64,000 bases of DNA from Streptomyces sp. NBC_00775 (GTDB lineage: Bacteria > Actinomycetota > Actinomycetes > Streptomycetales > Streptomycetaceae). Of this stretch, positions 46,027-54,393 are shown piece after piece; the first letter of the stretch is position 1; every line of letters begins with the position of its first letter. The notes under the pieces are model-generated. The model was not told the DNA's origin. It saw nothing but the letters and a program-made list of their open reading frames with translations, and made no database searches. The stretch lies in contig NZ_CP108938.1 in assembly GCF_036347135.1 (NCBI RefSeq), positions 8,494,001 to 8,558,000 of the forward strand, read 5' to 3'. A program made the position numbers and the translations under genes.

Positions 46027-47040
46027 CTAGCGGCCGTGCCGGCCGCCGTTCACCGCGCGGCGGCGGACCGAGGCGAACAGGGCCGCCGCGCCGAGGGCCA
46101 GGGCGGCGGCGCCACCGACCGCGATGTACGACGTGCTGGAGTCGCCGCCGGTCTCGGCGAGGTTCTCCGAGGAACCGGCGGCGTCCGGCTGGTTGGCGTC
46201 GGTGTCGGTATCCGAGGCCGGGGCGGCTGTGCTGGGTTCCGCCGACGTACTGGCGTCGTCGTCACCGTGACCGTGGTGCTCGACGGTCGACTTGTCGGCA
46301 CCGTCCTCGATCTGCTCCTCGGAGGGTGCGGAGGCGGTCGGGGCGGGCGAGGAGCTGCTCCCCGCACCCCCACTGCCGCTGCCGCTCGCGCTTCCGCCGA
46401 AGGCCACGTCCGAGCAGGAGTAGAACGCCTCCGGGCTGTCCGAGCGCTGCCAGATCGCATACAAGAGCTGCTTGCCGGAGCGCTCCGGGAGGGTGCCGGA
46501 GAACGTGTAGAAGCCGCCCGAGGCGACCGGGTCGGTGGCCGTCGCGACCGGGTGCTCAAGATCCAGGTCGTCCCAGGCGAGCGGCTGGGACGGGTCGTAG
46601 CCCGCCTTCGTGATGTACACCTTGAAGGTGCCCTTGTGCGGGGCGGTCACCCGGTACTTGAAGGTGTACGAGCCGCTGCTCACGCCGGTCGCGGGCCAGT
46701 CGGCGCGCGCCAGGTCGAGCCCCTTGAACTCGTCGTTGTTCGCGCTGCACAGCTTGCCGTCCGGTATCAGCGCCTGGTGCTGCCCGTTCGCGTCGCCGAT
46801 CCGGATGCCGTTCCAGTCGTAGAGCGCCTGGGTGCCACCCGCCGCGACGGCCGCCTTGCAGGCGTCCGACGTGGGGCTCTCGGGATTCTCCGCGTAGCAC
46901 TGGGACACACGGCTGACCGGGTCACCCATCGTGCCGTGCGCGGCCGCCGGCGCGGCGGCGAGCGCGGTCAGGGCGAGCGGGGCGGCACCGACGACGGCGA
47001 TCGCGGCGACCTTGCGGCGAGCGGTCGGGCGAGCAGGCAT
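46027..47040 (-). CDS. Cell-wall-anchored lytic polysaccharide monooxygenase (AA10)
   Basis: 337 aa. After a signal peptide (1-34), the mature chain starts at His35 (AHGTMGDPVSRV), the N-terminal copper ligand. The second brace histidine is probably His135 in VTAPHKG. The C-terminal catalytic block is LYAIWQRSDSPEAFYSCSDVAF. A Ser/Ala/Asp-rich spacer (215-290) leads to the sortase signal LAETG (294-298), a hydrophobic helix and the basic tail RRRAVNGGRHGR. This architecture matches the wall-anchored LPMO reported in S. coelicolor to aid glycan deposition at hyphal tips (LpmP). Start ATG at 47040 after GGAG. Confidence 0.92.
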   Translation of the reverse strand: MPARPTARRKVAAIAVVGAAPLALTALAAAPAAAHGTMGDPVSRVSQCYAENPESPTSDACKAAVAAGGTQALYDWNGIRIGDANGQHQALIPDGKLCSANNDEFKGLDLARADWPATGVSSGSYTFKYRVTAPHKGTFKVYITKAGYDPSQPLAWDDLDLEHPVATATDPVASGGFYTFSGTLPERSGKQLLYAIWQRSDSPEAFYSCSDVAFGGSASGSGSGGAGSSSSPAPTASAPSEEQIEDGADKSTVEHHGHGDDDASTSAEPSTAAPASDTDTDANQPDAAGSSENLAETGGDSSTSYIAVGGAAALALGAAALFASVRRRAVNGGRHGR

Positions 47041-47418
47041 GGGGGAACTCCTCGAAACGGTCCTTCAGACGCGGGCGGAACCCGTGGGGGTGATCAGCAA
47101 ACTAGCCCCAAGAAACCGTGAAATCGCCTGCTGGAGACGGGTGATGGAGATCCTTATGGCGCCGTTAAGGCGGGGCTAACTGAGGGCTCAGGAAGGGTGG
47201 TTGAAGAGTCCTGTCTCACCTGCGGGCGAGCCGTGGCACTGTCCGCGGTTGTCCGCGTCCGTCCGCGGTGAGACGCCTTGGTTGGCTCCCCGAATGGCTC
47301 CCGGCCGGAGGCGCAGGAGCAGCGAGGCGGGTGCCGCAGTTCGAGTCGGGCGATGGGCGTGACCAGCCGCGAAGAAGACGACGAAGAAGGCGGCCGCGAA
47401 GAAGCCCCGGCGCAGCGC
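47041..47418. other. 378-bp region between LPMO and repeat-protein genes
   Basis: No complete gene. On the plus strand a short frame (47363-47422) encodes AAKKTTKKAAAKKPRR and a stop, resembling the lysine-rich tails of Streptomyces HupS/histone-like proteins, but an in-frame TGA lies just before it. Possibly a gene remnant, possibly chance. Confidence 0.4.
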
Positions 47419-48798
47419 CTAGGCGCCCGCCGGTACAGGGAGAAGACCCCACTCAAACACGGTGCCGCTGAACGTGGCGTCGTCGAAGGTGACCGTGCCG
47501 CCGGAGAGGGTCGCTCGCTCGAAGTAGACCGTGCCGCCGCTGAACGTCGCGCCGCCGAAGTAGACCGTGCCGCCGCTGAACATCGCGTCGCCGAAGTAGA
47601 CCGTGCCGCCGCTGAACGCCACGCGGTTGAAGGTGACCGTACCGCCGCTGAACGTCGCCCCGTCGAAGTCGACCAAGCGGCCGCTGAACGTTGCGCTGCT
47701 GAAGTCGACCGTGCCGCCGCTGAATGCCGCGTCGCCGAAGCCGACCGTGCCGCCGCTGAAGGCCGCGTCGCCGAAGTCGACCGTGCCGCCGCTGAAGGCC
47801 GCGCCGCCGAAGTCGACCGTGCCGCCGCTGAACGTTGCGCTGCTGAAGTCGACCGTGCCGCCGCTGAACGTCGCGTCGCCGAAGTCGACCGTGCCGCCGC
47901 TGAAGGCCGCGTCGCCGAAGTCGACCGTGCCGCCGCTGAACCTCGCGTCGTTGAAGGTGACGGTGCCGCCGCTGAACCTCGCGAGCCTGAAGTGGACCGT
48001 GCCGTCGCTGAATGTTGCATCGGCGAAGGAGACCGTGCCGCCGCTGAACGTCGCGAGGTCGAAGTCGACCGTGCCGCCGGTGAACCACGCACCGACGAAG
48101 TAGACCTTGCCTTGAAAGTGGCTGGTTGAGAAGCTGCCGCCGTCGAAGACCGCGCCGGTGAAGTTGAAGTTGTTCCGGCACCAGGCGGTGCGTGCGTCTG
48201 GGTCCTGCAGGTGGTCGCGGATGACGCGGATGATGGTCTGGCGTACCTCCCGCTCGCCTGCTTTGTGGCCTGGGGCTGTCGGGTCGGGTTCGTAGGGCAT
48301 GCGGAGGTAGGCGCACAGGACGTCGATGCAGACCTGGCGTTGTTCTGCCCAGTCGTCGGCGAGGCGGGCGAGGGCGTAGACGCCGGCGAGGCGGACGGCG
48401 GCCTGGTCGTGGCCGAGCTGTTCGGCGGCGGTGGTGTAGCGGTCGGCGAGTTGGCTTGCGTCCGCGCGGTGTGCGTCGCCCTCGGCGAGGAGCTGTTTGC
48501 GGTAGGCATAGAGACCGGCGAGGACGGCACCGATCAGGGTCAGTGCGGTGACGGTGGCCTTGAGGACGTCATTGATGTTGACCGGCTTGGGCGGCTTCTG
48601 GTCGGTGGCCGCCTGCGCGAAGTGGTCGTAGGCGTAGTGGTAGATGACCCAGCCGAGGGCGCCTGCGGCTATCAAGGCCACGGGGGCCACGACCCAGACG
48701 GGCCAGAGGTTCGGTGTGTACCGGCCCCGGGGGGCCTCGCGCTTGCGCCGGAATGAGAATGCCACGTCAGGATCATGGAGCCTAGCGGCGCCCGGCAC
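47419..48798 (-). CDS. Membrane protein with 12-residue tandem repeats (pentapeptide-repeat-like)
   Basis: 459 aa if the GTG at 48798 is used; GTG at 48765 is the other option, and neither has a good ribosome site. Two membrane helices (about 33-52 and 82-98) precede a helical stretch (about 105-205) containing AAEQLGHDQAAVRLAGVYALARLADD, common before pentapeptide repeats in actinobacteria. Residues 239-450 are about 17 copies of F-S-G-G-T-V-x-F-x-x-A-x, period 12. The pattern of Phe every few residues suggests a right-handed beta-helix, but the 12-residue period differs from classic A(D/N)LxX repeats. Codons are nearly identical between copies. Function unknown. Confidence 0.82.
   Translation of the reverse strand: MPGAARLHDPDVAFSFRRKREAPRGRYTPNLWPVWVVAPVALIAAGALGWVIYHYAYDHFAQAATDQKPPKPVNINDVLKATVTALTLIGAVLAGLYAYRKQLLAEGDAHRADASQLADRYTTAAEQLGHDQAAVRLAGVYALARLADDWAEQRQVCIDVLCAYLRMPYEPDPTAPGHKAGEREVRQTIIRVIRDHLQDPDARTAWCRNNFNFTGAVFDGGSFSTSHFQGKVYFVGAWFTGGTVDFDLATFSGGTVSFADATFSDGTVHFRLARFSGGTVTFNDARFSGGTVDFGDAAFSGGTVDFGDATFSGGTVDFSSATFSGGTVDFGGAAFSGGTVDFGDAAFSGGTVGFGDAAFSGGTVDFSSATFSGRLVDFDGATFSGGTVTFNRVAFSGGTVYFGDAMFSGGTVYFGGATFSGGTVYFERATLSGGTVTFDDATFSGTVFEWGLLPVPAGA
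47452..48084 (-). repeat. 36-bp tandem repeat array, about 17 copies
   Basis: The 36-bp unit, read on the plus strand, contains GTGCCGCCGCTGAA and CGAAGTCGACC. Several neighbouring copies (47740-47945) are identical or differ by one or two bases, indicating recent expansion. It creates a 283-codon open frame on the opposite strand that is a shadow. Confidence 0.85.
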
Positions 48799-48820
48799 AG
48801 CGGCTTGACGAAAGAGACCG

Positions 48821-48855
48821 CAGGCCCCGGCCCGCCAGAACTATGTCGGGGCCTG
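48821..48855. terminator. Hairpin between repeat-protein and GNAT genes
   Basis: CAGGCCCCG/CGGGGCCTG, 9 bp with 17-nt loop. Lies upstream of both flanking genes, so it may be an operator or a remnant rather than a terminator. Confidence 0.35.
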
Positions 48856-49010
48856 TAGGCCTTCGATTCAGTCGGCGCGGCCGCCGGGTGATCGGCCGCT
48901 GGGAGCTCTCCATCGATCCCATCGGCACTCTCCGAGGCGCCCTGAGCCGCGGCCCAGACGTCCCGCTAAGGAAGTGCTGAGACTGCGCTCAGGTAGGTAG
49001 CGTGCGCGGC

Positions 49011-49460
49011 ATGACAGACGAGGAGATCCGGCCGGCCGTCGCCGCCGACGTACCGGTCGTGAAGGCCGTCATCGACGCGGCGTTCCACCCCTACATCGAG
49101 CGCATCGGGCTGGTTCCCGTGCCCATGGAGGCGGACCACGCGGCGAACGTGGCCGCGGGGCGCGTGTTCGTGACGGGGGAGCCGGTGACGGGGCTCGTGG
49201 TGATCGAGCAGCACGCGGACCATCTGTACCTCGACACCATCGCCGTCCGGCCCGATGCCCACGGCAAGGGCATCGGGCGACGGCTGCTGCATTTCGTGGA
49301 CGCACGCGCGCGTGCGCTCGGACTGCCCGAGATCAGGCTTCTCACGAACGCGCTGATGTGGGAGAACCAGAAGATCTACCCGCGGTACGGCTACGAGGTC
49401 GTGGAGCGTAGTGTGGACGGCCCGTACGACCGCGTGCACTACCGCAAGCGGCTGGACTGA
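49011..49460 (+). CDS. GNAT-family N-acetyltransferase
   Basis: 149 aa from the ATG at 49011 (an in-frame GTG at 49002 is possible). Acetyl-CoA site: TIAVRPDAHGKGIGRRLLHFVDARARALG (Q/RxxGxG/A-like, HGKGIG). C-terminal LLTNALMWENQKIYPRYGYEVVER is typical. Substrate unknown. Downstream lies a divergent 44-codon gene. Confidence 0.9.
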   Translation: MTDEEIRPAVAADVPVVKAVIDAAFHPYIERIGLVPVPMEADHAANVAAGRVFVTGEPVTGLVVIEQHADHLYLDTIAVRPDAHGKGIGRRLLHFVDARARALGLPEIRLLTNALMWENQKIYPRYGYEVVERSVDGPYDRVHYRKRLD

Positions 49461-49492
49461 CGGTTATGGGTCCTGGCGGTGGTCGTGGCGGC

Positions 49493-49627
49493 TCAGCCGT
49501 CCGGCCACCACGTTCGTGCGATGTCCTTTCGGACCTCCGGGCGCTCGGCCGGACGCTCGTCGGCCTCTTCCCGCACACGGCGGGAGTCCGACTTCCTCAG
49601 GGGCTTCTGCACGGTCACACGGCGCAT
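49493..49627 (-). CDS. Small basic/acidic protein, 44 aa
   Basis: ATG at 49627 with AAGGAGGC 4-5 nt upstream, one of the best ribosome sites in the window, and a TGA at 49493. The product is highly charged (VREEADERPAERPEVRKDIA) with a C-terminal TWWPDG. No signal or membrane segment. Third-position G/C bias is typical of real genes here. It lies convergent to the GNAT gene and divergent from the methyltransferase gene. Function unknown. I recall similar short proteins in Streptomyces genomes but cannot verify. Confidence 0.65.
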   Translation of the reverse strand: MRRVTVQKPLRKSDSRRVREEADERPAERPEVRKDIARTWWPDG

Positions 49628-49764
49628 GGCTGCCTCCTTGTGTCTACCGGGTTCCGCTGGGGTACGGAGGTAGACCCTTTCCGGGAGAGTTCCTCATCGG
49701 TCGGGATCTGTCTGTGGCGGCTGTCACGAATCGACTGTCAGTGGTGGGTGTCACCCTGGGGCGC

Positions 49765-50391
49765 ATGACGAGTAACAGTGGCATGAATCCGGGGACGGAT
49801 GTGGACTGGGACGCGGAGTCCGTCACCTTCGACGACGAGCCCGATCACGGCCTGCGTGACCCTCTCGTAAGGGAGGCATGGGCGGCCCGGCTGCGGACCT
49901 GGCTGCCGGAGCGCGCGGCCGACATCCTCGACCTGGGCTGCGGCACCGGCAGCCTGTCACTGCTCGCGTCCGAGTGGGGGCATCGCGTCACCGGGGTCGA
50001 CCGCTCGCCGCGCATGGTCGACCTCGCCCGCGCGAAGCTGGCGGGCCGTGACGCGGTGTTCCTCGTCGGTGACGCCGCGGCACCGCCCGTCGGTGAGCAG
50101 CGGTTCGACGTGCTGCTCTGCCGCCATGTGCTGTGGGCGCTGCCCGACCCCGAGCGCGTCCTTCGGAACTGGCGCGGACTGCTGCGCCCAGGAGGGCGGC
50201 TCGTCCTCGTCGAGGGCGTGTGGGGGACCGTGAGCCCCGTCGGCATGTCCGCAGGCCGGCTGACCGCCCTGCTGAAGCCCCTCGTGACGGACGCGGCCGG
50301 CATCCACGTGGAGCCGCTGTCGGGCGACGCGCGGCTGTGGGGGCGGGAGGTCGAGGACGAGCGGTACGCGGTGGTGGCCACCCTCAAGTGA
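49765..50391 (+). CDS. Class I SAM-dependent methyltransferase
   Basis: 208 aa. Motif I is ILDLGCGTGSLSLLASEWG, followed by VTGVDRSPRMVDLARAKL, DVLLCRHVLWALPDPERVLRNWRGLLRPGGRLVLVEG (Methyltransf_11/25 type). The start is uncertain between ATG 49765 and ATG 49783 (MNPGTDVDWD); the longer frame reaching back to 49411 is a shadow. Substrate unknown. Followed after 50 bp by the convergent DUF402 gene. Confidence 0.88.
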   Translation: MTSNSGMNPGTDVDWDAESVTFDDEPDHGLRDPLVREAWAARLRTWLPERAADILDLGCGTGSLSLLASEWGHRVTGVDRSPRMVDLARAKLAGRDAVFLVGDAAAPPVGEQRFDVLLCRHVLWALPDPERVLRNWRGLLRPGGRLVLVEGVWGTVSPVGMSAGRLTALLKPLVTDAAGIHVEPLSGDARLWGREVEDERYAVVATLK

Positions 50392-50440
50392 CATGACGGG
50401 GGTCCAGGGGTGGCGTGAAGGAGGTCCCGCACGGCACCCC

Positions 50441-50941
50441 CTAGGCAAGCAATGCCTCGAAGTCGCCCTCGCGGGCCAGGCGTTCGAGTTCGTCCAGGGC
50501 GTTCTCGGCGGCGGTCGCGGCACGCGGATCGGTGGTCGCCAGGCCACTCTCCGCGAACTCGTCCTCGTCCAGCCGCAGTACGGTCCTGCCGTCGGCCGAG
50601 CGCCACAGGTCCAGGTCCAGATCCTCGACGACGAGCTCGCCGCCGGAGACGGTGGCCGGACGGGTGATGTCGCAGTACCAGCCCTTCAGTACGCCCTCGG
50701 CGTCACGGACCTCCTTCACCGCGTACCAGCGGTCCCGCCAGTAGTACTCGGTGAAGACATCGCCCTGCTCGAACCGTACGAAGCCGAAGTCCCGGACGCC
50801 GTCGCCCGCCCATGGCGCACGCACGGTGACACGGGTGCCGTCGTCGTCGAGCAGCTCGGCGGGGTAACGGATCTTCGTGCGGCCCGCCTTGACGAGGACG
50901 ACCTCCAACATGCCAGGGGTGTCAGCCGAGTTCGCGGACAT
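50441..50941 (-). CDS. DUF402 domain protein
   Basis: 166 aa. The DUF402 core is WYAVKEVRDAEGVLKGWYCDITRPATVSGGELVVEDLDLDLWRSADGRTVLRLDEDEF; relatives hydrolyse nucleoside phosphates or bind RNA-like ligands. GGAGGTGAAGT directly upstream fixes the ATG at 50941, which lies inside the end of the GNAT gene (20-bp overlap). The two form an operon. Confidence 0.9.
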   Translation of the reverse strand: MSANSADTPGMLEVVLVKAGRTKIRYPAELLDDDGTRVTVRAPWAGDGVRDFGFVRFEQGDVFTEYYWRDRWYAVKEVRDAEGVLKGWYCDITRPATVSGGELVVEDLDLDLWRSADGRTVLRLDEDEFAESGLATTDPRAATAAENALDELERLAREGDFEALLA

Positions 50942-51851
50942 ACTTCACCTCCGTCGCGCAGATCTCGTAACCGAACCACTTGTTGATCGCCAGCATCGGC
51001 CCGTTGCCGGAGTCGTTGCCCGTGAACGCCTCCGTGAAGCCGGCGGCGCGGGCGCGGTGCAGCGAGTCGTTCTTGGCGAGCTTGGCGAGGCCGCGGCCCC
51101 GGAAGGCGCGGGCGGTACCCGTCATCACGGTGCCGTAGCGGGTGCCGCCGTCGGTGCGGGCCGCACTGAACGCGGCGGGGTGGCCGTCGACCACGGCGAC
51201 CGAGGTCAGCTCAGGGCTGAACAGGGGGTTGTGCCAGGTTTCCGTCATCCAGGCGTCGTAGTCCGTGAACTCGCGGTCGACGTCGCTCGGTTCGTCGAGC
51301 AGCGTCTCCGCGTCCAGGCGGAACAGGGGGCGCGGATCGTCGGCGAAGTCCGCGGCGGTGCGCAGCTCCACACCGGGCGGCGGGGACTGGAGGGGCGGCA
51401 GGGTGCCGTTCGCCAGGTCGAGGCGGAGGAAGTGCGCGGAGCGGCTGGCGCGGTAGCCGTGCCTCTCCGCGAAGGCCCGGTTCCCGGGCTCGTCCAGGAC
51501 CCAGGCGTACAGCCTGGTCGCGCCGAGGGCGGCAAGGTGCTCCTCGGCGGCGCGCACCAGCAGCGCGCCCGCGCCGCGTCCCGTCCGCTCCGGGTGCACA
51601 TAGACGTTGACGTACGCCTGGCCGGGCTCCGGGCTGTCGTAGATGACGCCCACCCGTGCCGTGCCGATGAACTCGCCGCCCTCCTCGGCCAGCAGCGGCT
51701 GGTAGTGGGAGTCGGGGTGGGCGTGCTCCACGTCGTAGGCGATGGACTCGGGGGTGTCGAGCATGAAGGGGAGGGCCAGGTGACGGATGCGGGCGAAGCC
51801 CTCGGCGTCTGCCTGGCTTCCGCGGCGCAGCTCGCGAACGATCACTGTCAT
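50922..51851 (-). CDS. Double GNAT-domain acetyltransferase
   Basis: 309 aa with two GNAT folds. The first has VNVYVHPERTGRGAGALLVRAAEEHLAALGATRLYAWV (about 85-120). The second has MTGTARAFRGRGLAKLAKNDSLHRARAAGFTEAFTGND (about 240-278), then NKWFGYE. The second resembles MshD/aminoglycoside-type halves. Start ATG at 51851. Divergent from the GntR gene by 72 bp. Substrate unknown. Confidence 0.9.
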   Translation of the reverse strand: MTVIVRELRRGSQADAEGFARIRHLALPFMLDTPESIAYDVEHAHPDSHYQPLLAEEGGEFIGTARVGVIYDSPEPGQAYVNVYVHPERTGRGAGALLVRAAEEHLAALGATRLYAWVLDEPGNRAFAERHGYRASRSAHFLRLDLANGTLPPLQSPPPGVELRTAADFADDPRPLFRLDAETLLDEPSDVDREFTDYDAWMTETWHNPLFSPELTSVAVVDGHPAAFSAARTDGGTRYGTVMTGTARAFRGRGLAKLAKNDSLHRARAAGFTEAFTGNDSGNGPMLAINKWFGYEICATEVKYVRELG

Positions 51852-51922
51852 GGAGTCGCACGCTACGCGTGGGTTGTGTGCGGATGCCTCTCATTTTCCG
51901 GTGGGTACGGGACAATCGCTGG

Positions 51923-52291
51923 GTGACCCTGAAGATCCACATCGATGAGGGGGCCGCGCCGTACGAGCAGGTGCGCGCCCAGATTTCCGAGCAGGCCCGG
52001 TCCGGCGCACTGCCGGTCGGCTACAAGCTGCCCACGGTGCGCGGCCTCGCCGAGTCGCTCGGCCTCGCGGCCAACACCGTCGCCAAGGCGTACCGGGCCC
52101 TGGAGACGGACGGGGTGATCGAGACACGGGGTCGCAACGGAACGTTCGTGGCTGCCGCAGGCTCGGCCGCCGAGCGCGAGGCCGCGAGCGCCGCGCAGGC
52201 CTATGCCGAGAGGGCACGCCGCCTCGGCCTCGCGGAGTCGGCCGCACTCGACGCCGTACGGGATGCGCTGCGGGCGGCTTACGGGGCCTAG
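51923..52291 (+). CDS. GntR-family regulator, short YhcF type
   Basis: 122 aa. HTH: APYEQVRAQISEQARSGALPVGYKLPTVRGLAESLGLAANTVAKAYRALETDGVIETRGRNGTFV, followed by a short helical tail instead of a full effector domain. The GTG at 51923 begins the conserved VTLKIHIDE. GACAAT ends 6 nt before it and no Shine-Dalgarno sequence is visible, so a leaderless mRNA is possible. Probable target is itself or the divergent acetyltransferase operon. Confidence 0.9.
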   Translation: MTLKIHIDEGAAPYEQVRAQISEQARSGALPVGYKLPTVRGLAESLGLAANTVAKAYRALETDGVIETRGRNGTFVAAAGSAAEREAASAAQAYAERARRLGLAESAALDAVRDALRAAYGA

Positions 52292-52296
52292 GGCGT

Positions 52297-53064
52297 TCAA
52301 GACGTCGGCACGCGGCCCGGCGTGCGCGTCACCGTCAGGCCCGTTGCCGTTGCCGCACGGGCGAAGGCCATCGCGTCGTGGACCGCTGCCGCGTACAGGT
52401 CGTTGTTGAAGTACGCGTACACCTCGTCGTCGGGCCAGGTGGCGGCGATGCGGTGGGCCCAGGTCGTCAGGGACTGCCGGCCGTAGCGCGGCCATTGCCG
52501 GGCGCGACCCTCGTGGAAGCGGAGATACCCCCAGTCGGTGGTCCGCCACAGTGGGGTCACCGGGCGGGCGAGCACGTCGGCCCAGCAGAGGGCGGCGCCC
52601 CGTGACTCCAGCACGGTGCGCACCTCCGGCGTCCACCAGGAGTCATGGCGCGGTTCGACCGCGATCCGTGTGCCGGAGGGGAACTGGGCGAGGCAGTCGT
52701 CGAGGAGACCGGGGTCGGCGTGCAGGGTGGGCGGGAGCTGGAGCAGGACCGGGCCCAGGCGGTCGCCCAGGCCCGCGGCGTGCGTCATCAGGCGGTGCAC
52801 CGGCTCCGCCGGGTCCCGCAGCCGCTTGATGTGGGTCAGATAGCGGCTCGCCTTGACGGTGACGACGAAGTCCGGCGGAGTGCGCTCCCGCCAGGCCGCG
52901 AAGGTCTCCCGCGACGGCAGCCGGTAGAAGGCGTTGTTGATCTCGACCGTGGCGAACCGCGCCGCGTACTCCTCCAGCCAGAGCCGCAGGGGCAGCCCGT
53001 CGGGGTACAGGACGCCGCGCCAGTCCTTGTACTGCCACCCCGACGTGCCGACGTACAGGGTCAT
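52297..53064 (-). CDS. DUF72 family protein (YecE-like)
   Basis: 255-aa TIM-barrel-like DUF72 protein: LYVGTSGWQYKDWRGVLYP, FATVEINNAFYRLPSRETFAAWRERTPPDFVVTVKASRYLTHIKRL, PVLLQLPPTLHAD, IAVEPRHDSWW and YAYFNNDLYAAAVHDA. Reaction unknown despite wide conservation. Stops 5 bp from the convergent GntR stop. Confidence 0.94.
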   Translation of the reverse strand: MTLYVGTSGWQYKDWRGVLYPDGLPLRLWLEEYAARFATVEINNAFYRLPSRETFAAWRERTPPDFVVTVKASRYLTHIKRLRDPAEPVHRLMTHAAGLGDRLGPVLLQLPPTLHADPGLLDDCLAQFPSGTRIAVEPRHDSWWTPEVRTVLESRGAALCWADVLARPVTPLWRTTDWGYLRFHEGRARQWPRYGRQSLTTWAHRIAATWPDDEVYAYFNNDLYAAAVHDAMAFARAATATGLTVTRTPGRVPTS

Positions 53065-53134
53065 ACCTCCATCAAAGCACCGCTCGCGCGTGCCCGAGGC
53101 GCTGAGGAGCCACAGATCTCGCGTGCCCGAGGAG

Positions 53135-54229
53135 CTACAGATATAGCCCCGCGTCCGCGCCCTCCCGCTGGTCCGGTACGGACGTCGGAGTCGTCCCCCG
53201 GCGCAGCGCGTACAGCTCCGCCAGGGTCGCGCCCTCGCGGGGGACGTCTTCCTCCGTGCCGAGCCAGTTGACCGCCTCGGGGCGGGTCAGCGGGCCGACC
53301 TCGATACGGGCGAGACAGCGGCCGGGGCGGACGACGGCGGGGTGGAGACGCTCCAGGTCCTCGTTCGTGGTGACGCCCACGAGGACGTTGCGGCCCTGGC
53401 CCAGCAGTCCGTCCGTGAGGTTGAGCAGCCGGGAGAGCGCCTGGCCCGCCGTGTGCTTGGCCTCGCCGCGGATCAGCTCGTCGCAGTCCTCGAGGAGGAG
53501 CAGCCGCCAACGCCCCTTGCCCGTGCCGTCCTCCTCGCCGATCGCGATGTCCATCAGATAGCCGACGTCCGAGAAGAGCCGCTCCGGATCGAGGACGCAG
53601 TCGACCTGGCACCAGTCGCGCCAGGAACGGGCCAGCGTGCGCAGGGCCGATGTCTTGCCCGTGCCCGGCGGTCCGTGCAACAGCAGCAGCCGGCCGGCGA
53701 TGTCCTCCGGCGTCGTCTTCATCAGGTGGTCCATCGCGTCCGCCACCGGCGCTGTGTAGTTGGGGCGGATCTCCTCCCACGTACCCGCCGAGATCTGGCG
53801 TGTCGTGCGGTGCGGGCCCCGGCGCGGGGACACGTACCAGAACCCCATCGTCACGTTCTCCGGCTGCGGCTCGGGCTCGTCGGCCGCGCCGTCCGTCGCC
53901 TGGTTCAGCACCTTCTCGGCCAGCTCCACGCTGGTCGCGGTCACCGTGACATCGGCGCCGCGGTTCCAGCGGGACACCAGGAGGGTCCAGCCGTCGCCCT
54001 CGGCGAGCGTCGCGCTGCGGTCGTCGTCGCGCGCGGAGCGCAGCACGCGGGCGCCCGGCGGGAGCAGCGTCGCCCCGGACCGGACGCGGTCGATGTTCGC
54101 CGCGTGCGAGTGCGGCTGCTCGCCCGTCGCGAAGCGGCCGAGGAACAGCGCGTCGACGACGTCCGACGGTGAGTCGCTGTCGTCGACGTTGAGCCGGATC
54201 GGCAGAGCGTCGTGTGGGTTCGCAGACAT
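53135..54229 (-). CDS. AAA-family ATPase (DUF5925 type)
   Basis: 364 aa from the ATG at 54229. The N-terminal about 180 residues form a DUF5925-like region (PIRLNVDDSDSPSDVVDALFLGRFATGEQPHSHAANIDRVRSGATLLP). An AAA module follows: Walker A LLLHGPPGTGKTSALRTLA, Walker B WRLLLLEDCDELI, sensor GVTTNEDL, arginine finger RPGRCLARIEVG. Classical AAA proteins remodel complexes. No peptidase or partner is adjacent. Frame extension to 54427 lies in the promoter region and lacks a ribosome site. Confidence 0.87.
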   Translation of the reverse strand: MSANPHDALPIRLNVDDSDSPSDVVDALFLGRFATGEQPHSHAANIDRVRSGATLLPPGARVLRSARDDDRSATLAEGDGWTLLVSRWNRGADVTVTATSVELAEKVLNQATDGAADEPEPQPENVTMGFWYVSPRRGPHRTTRQISAGTWEEIRPNYTAPVADAMDHLMKTTPEDIAGRLLLLHGPPGTGKTSALRTLARSWRDWCQVDCVLDPERLFSDVGYLMDIAIGEEDGTGKGRWRLLLLEDCDELIRGEAKHTAGQALSRLLNLTDGLLGQGRNVLVGVTTNEDLERLHPAVVRPGRCLARIEVGPLTRPEAVNWLGTEEDVPREGATLAELYALRRGTTPTSVPDQREGADAGLYL

Positions 54230-54393
54230 GTCGCCATGATCCGTCACACGGGCGCCCCGTGCACCCGGTTTCCGCAGTGCGTCCTGTGTGTCGGCTGTCG
54301 TCCGACGCTTGCGGTGTACCCCCTCCGTCCTGTTACAGGGCTGTGGTGTGACGAGATCTGTCCCGCGGCCGATGCCCGCCGTTACTGTTGCCC

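Noticed and set aside
47452..48084. CRISPR-like regular spacing
   Set aside because: Units are contiguous 36-bp coding repeats with no unique spacers.
47278..48129. 283-codon open frame on the plus strand rich in EVDRAAAERR repeats
   Set aside because: It is the complement of the 36-bp tandem array of the repeat protein. The opposite frame has the membrane helices and a conserved-looking N-terminus.
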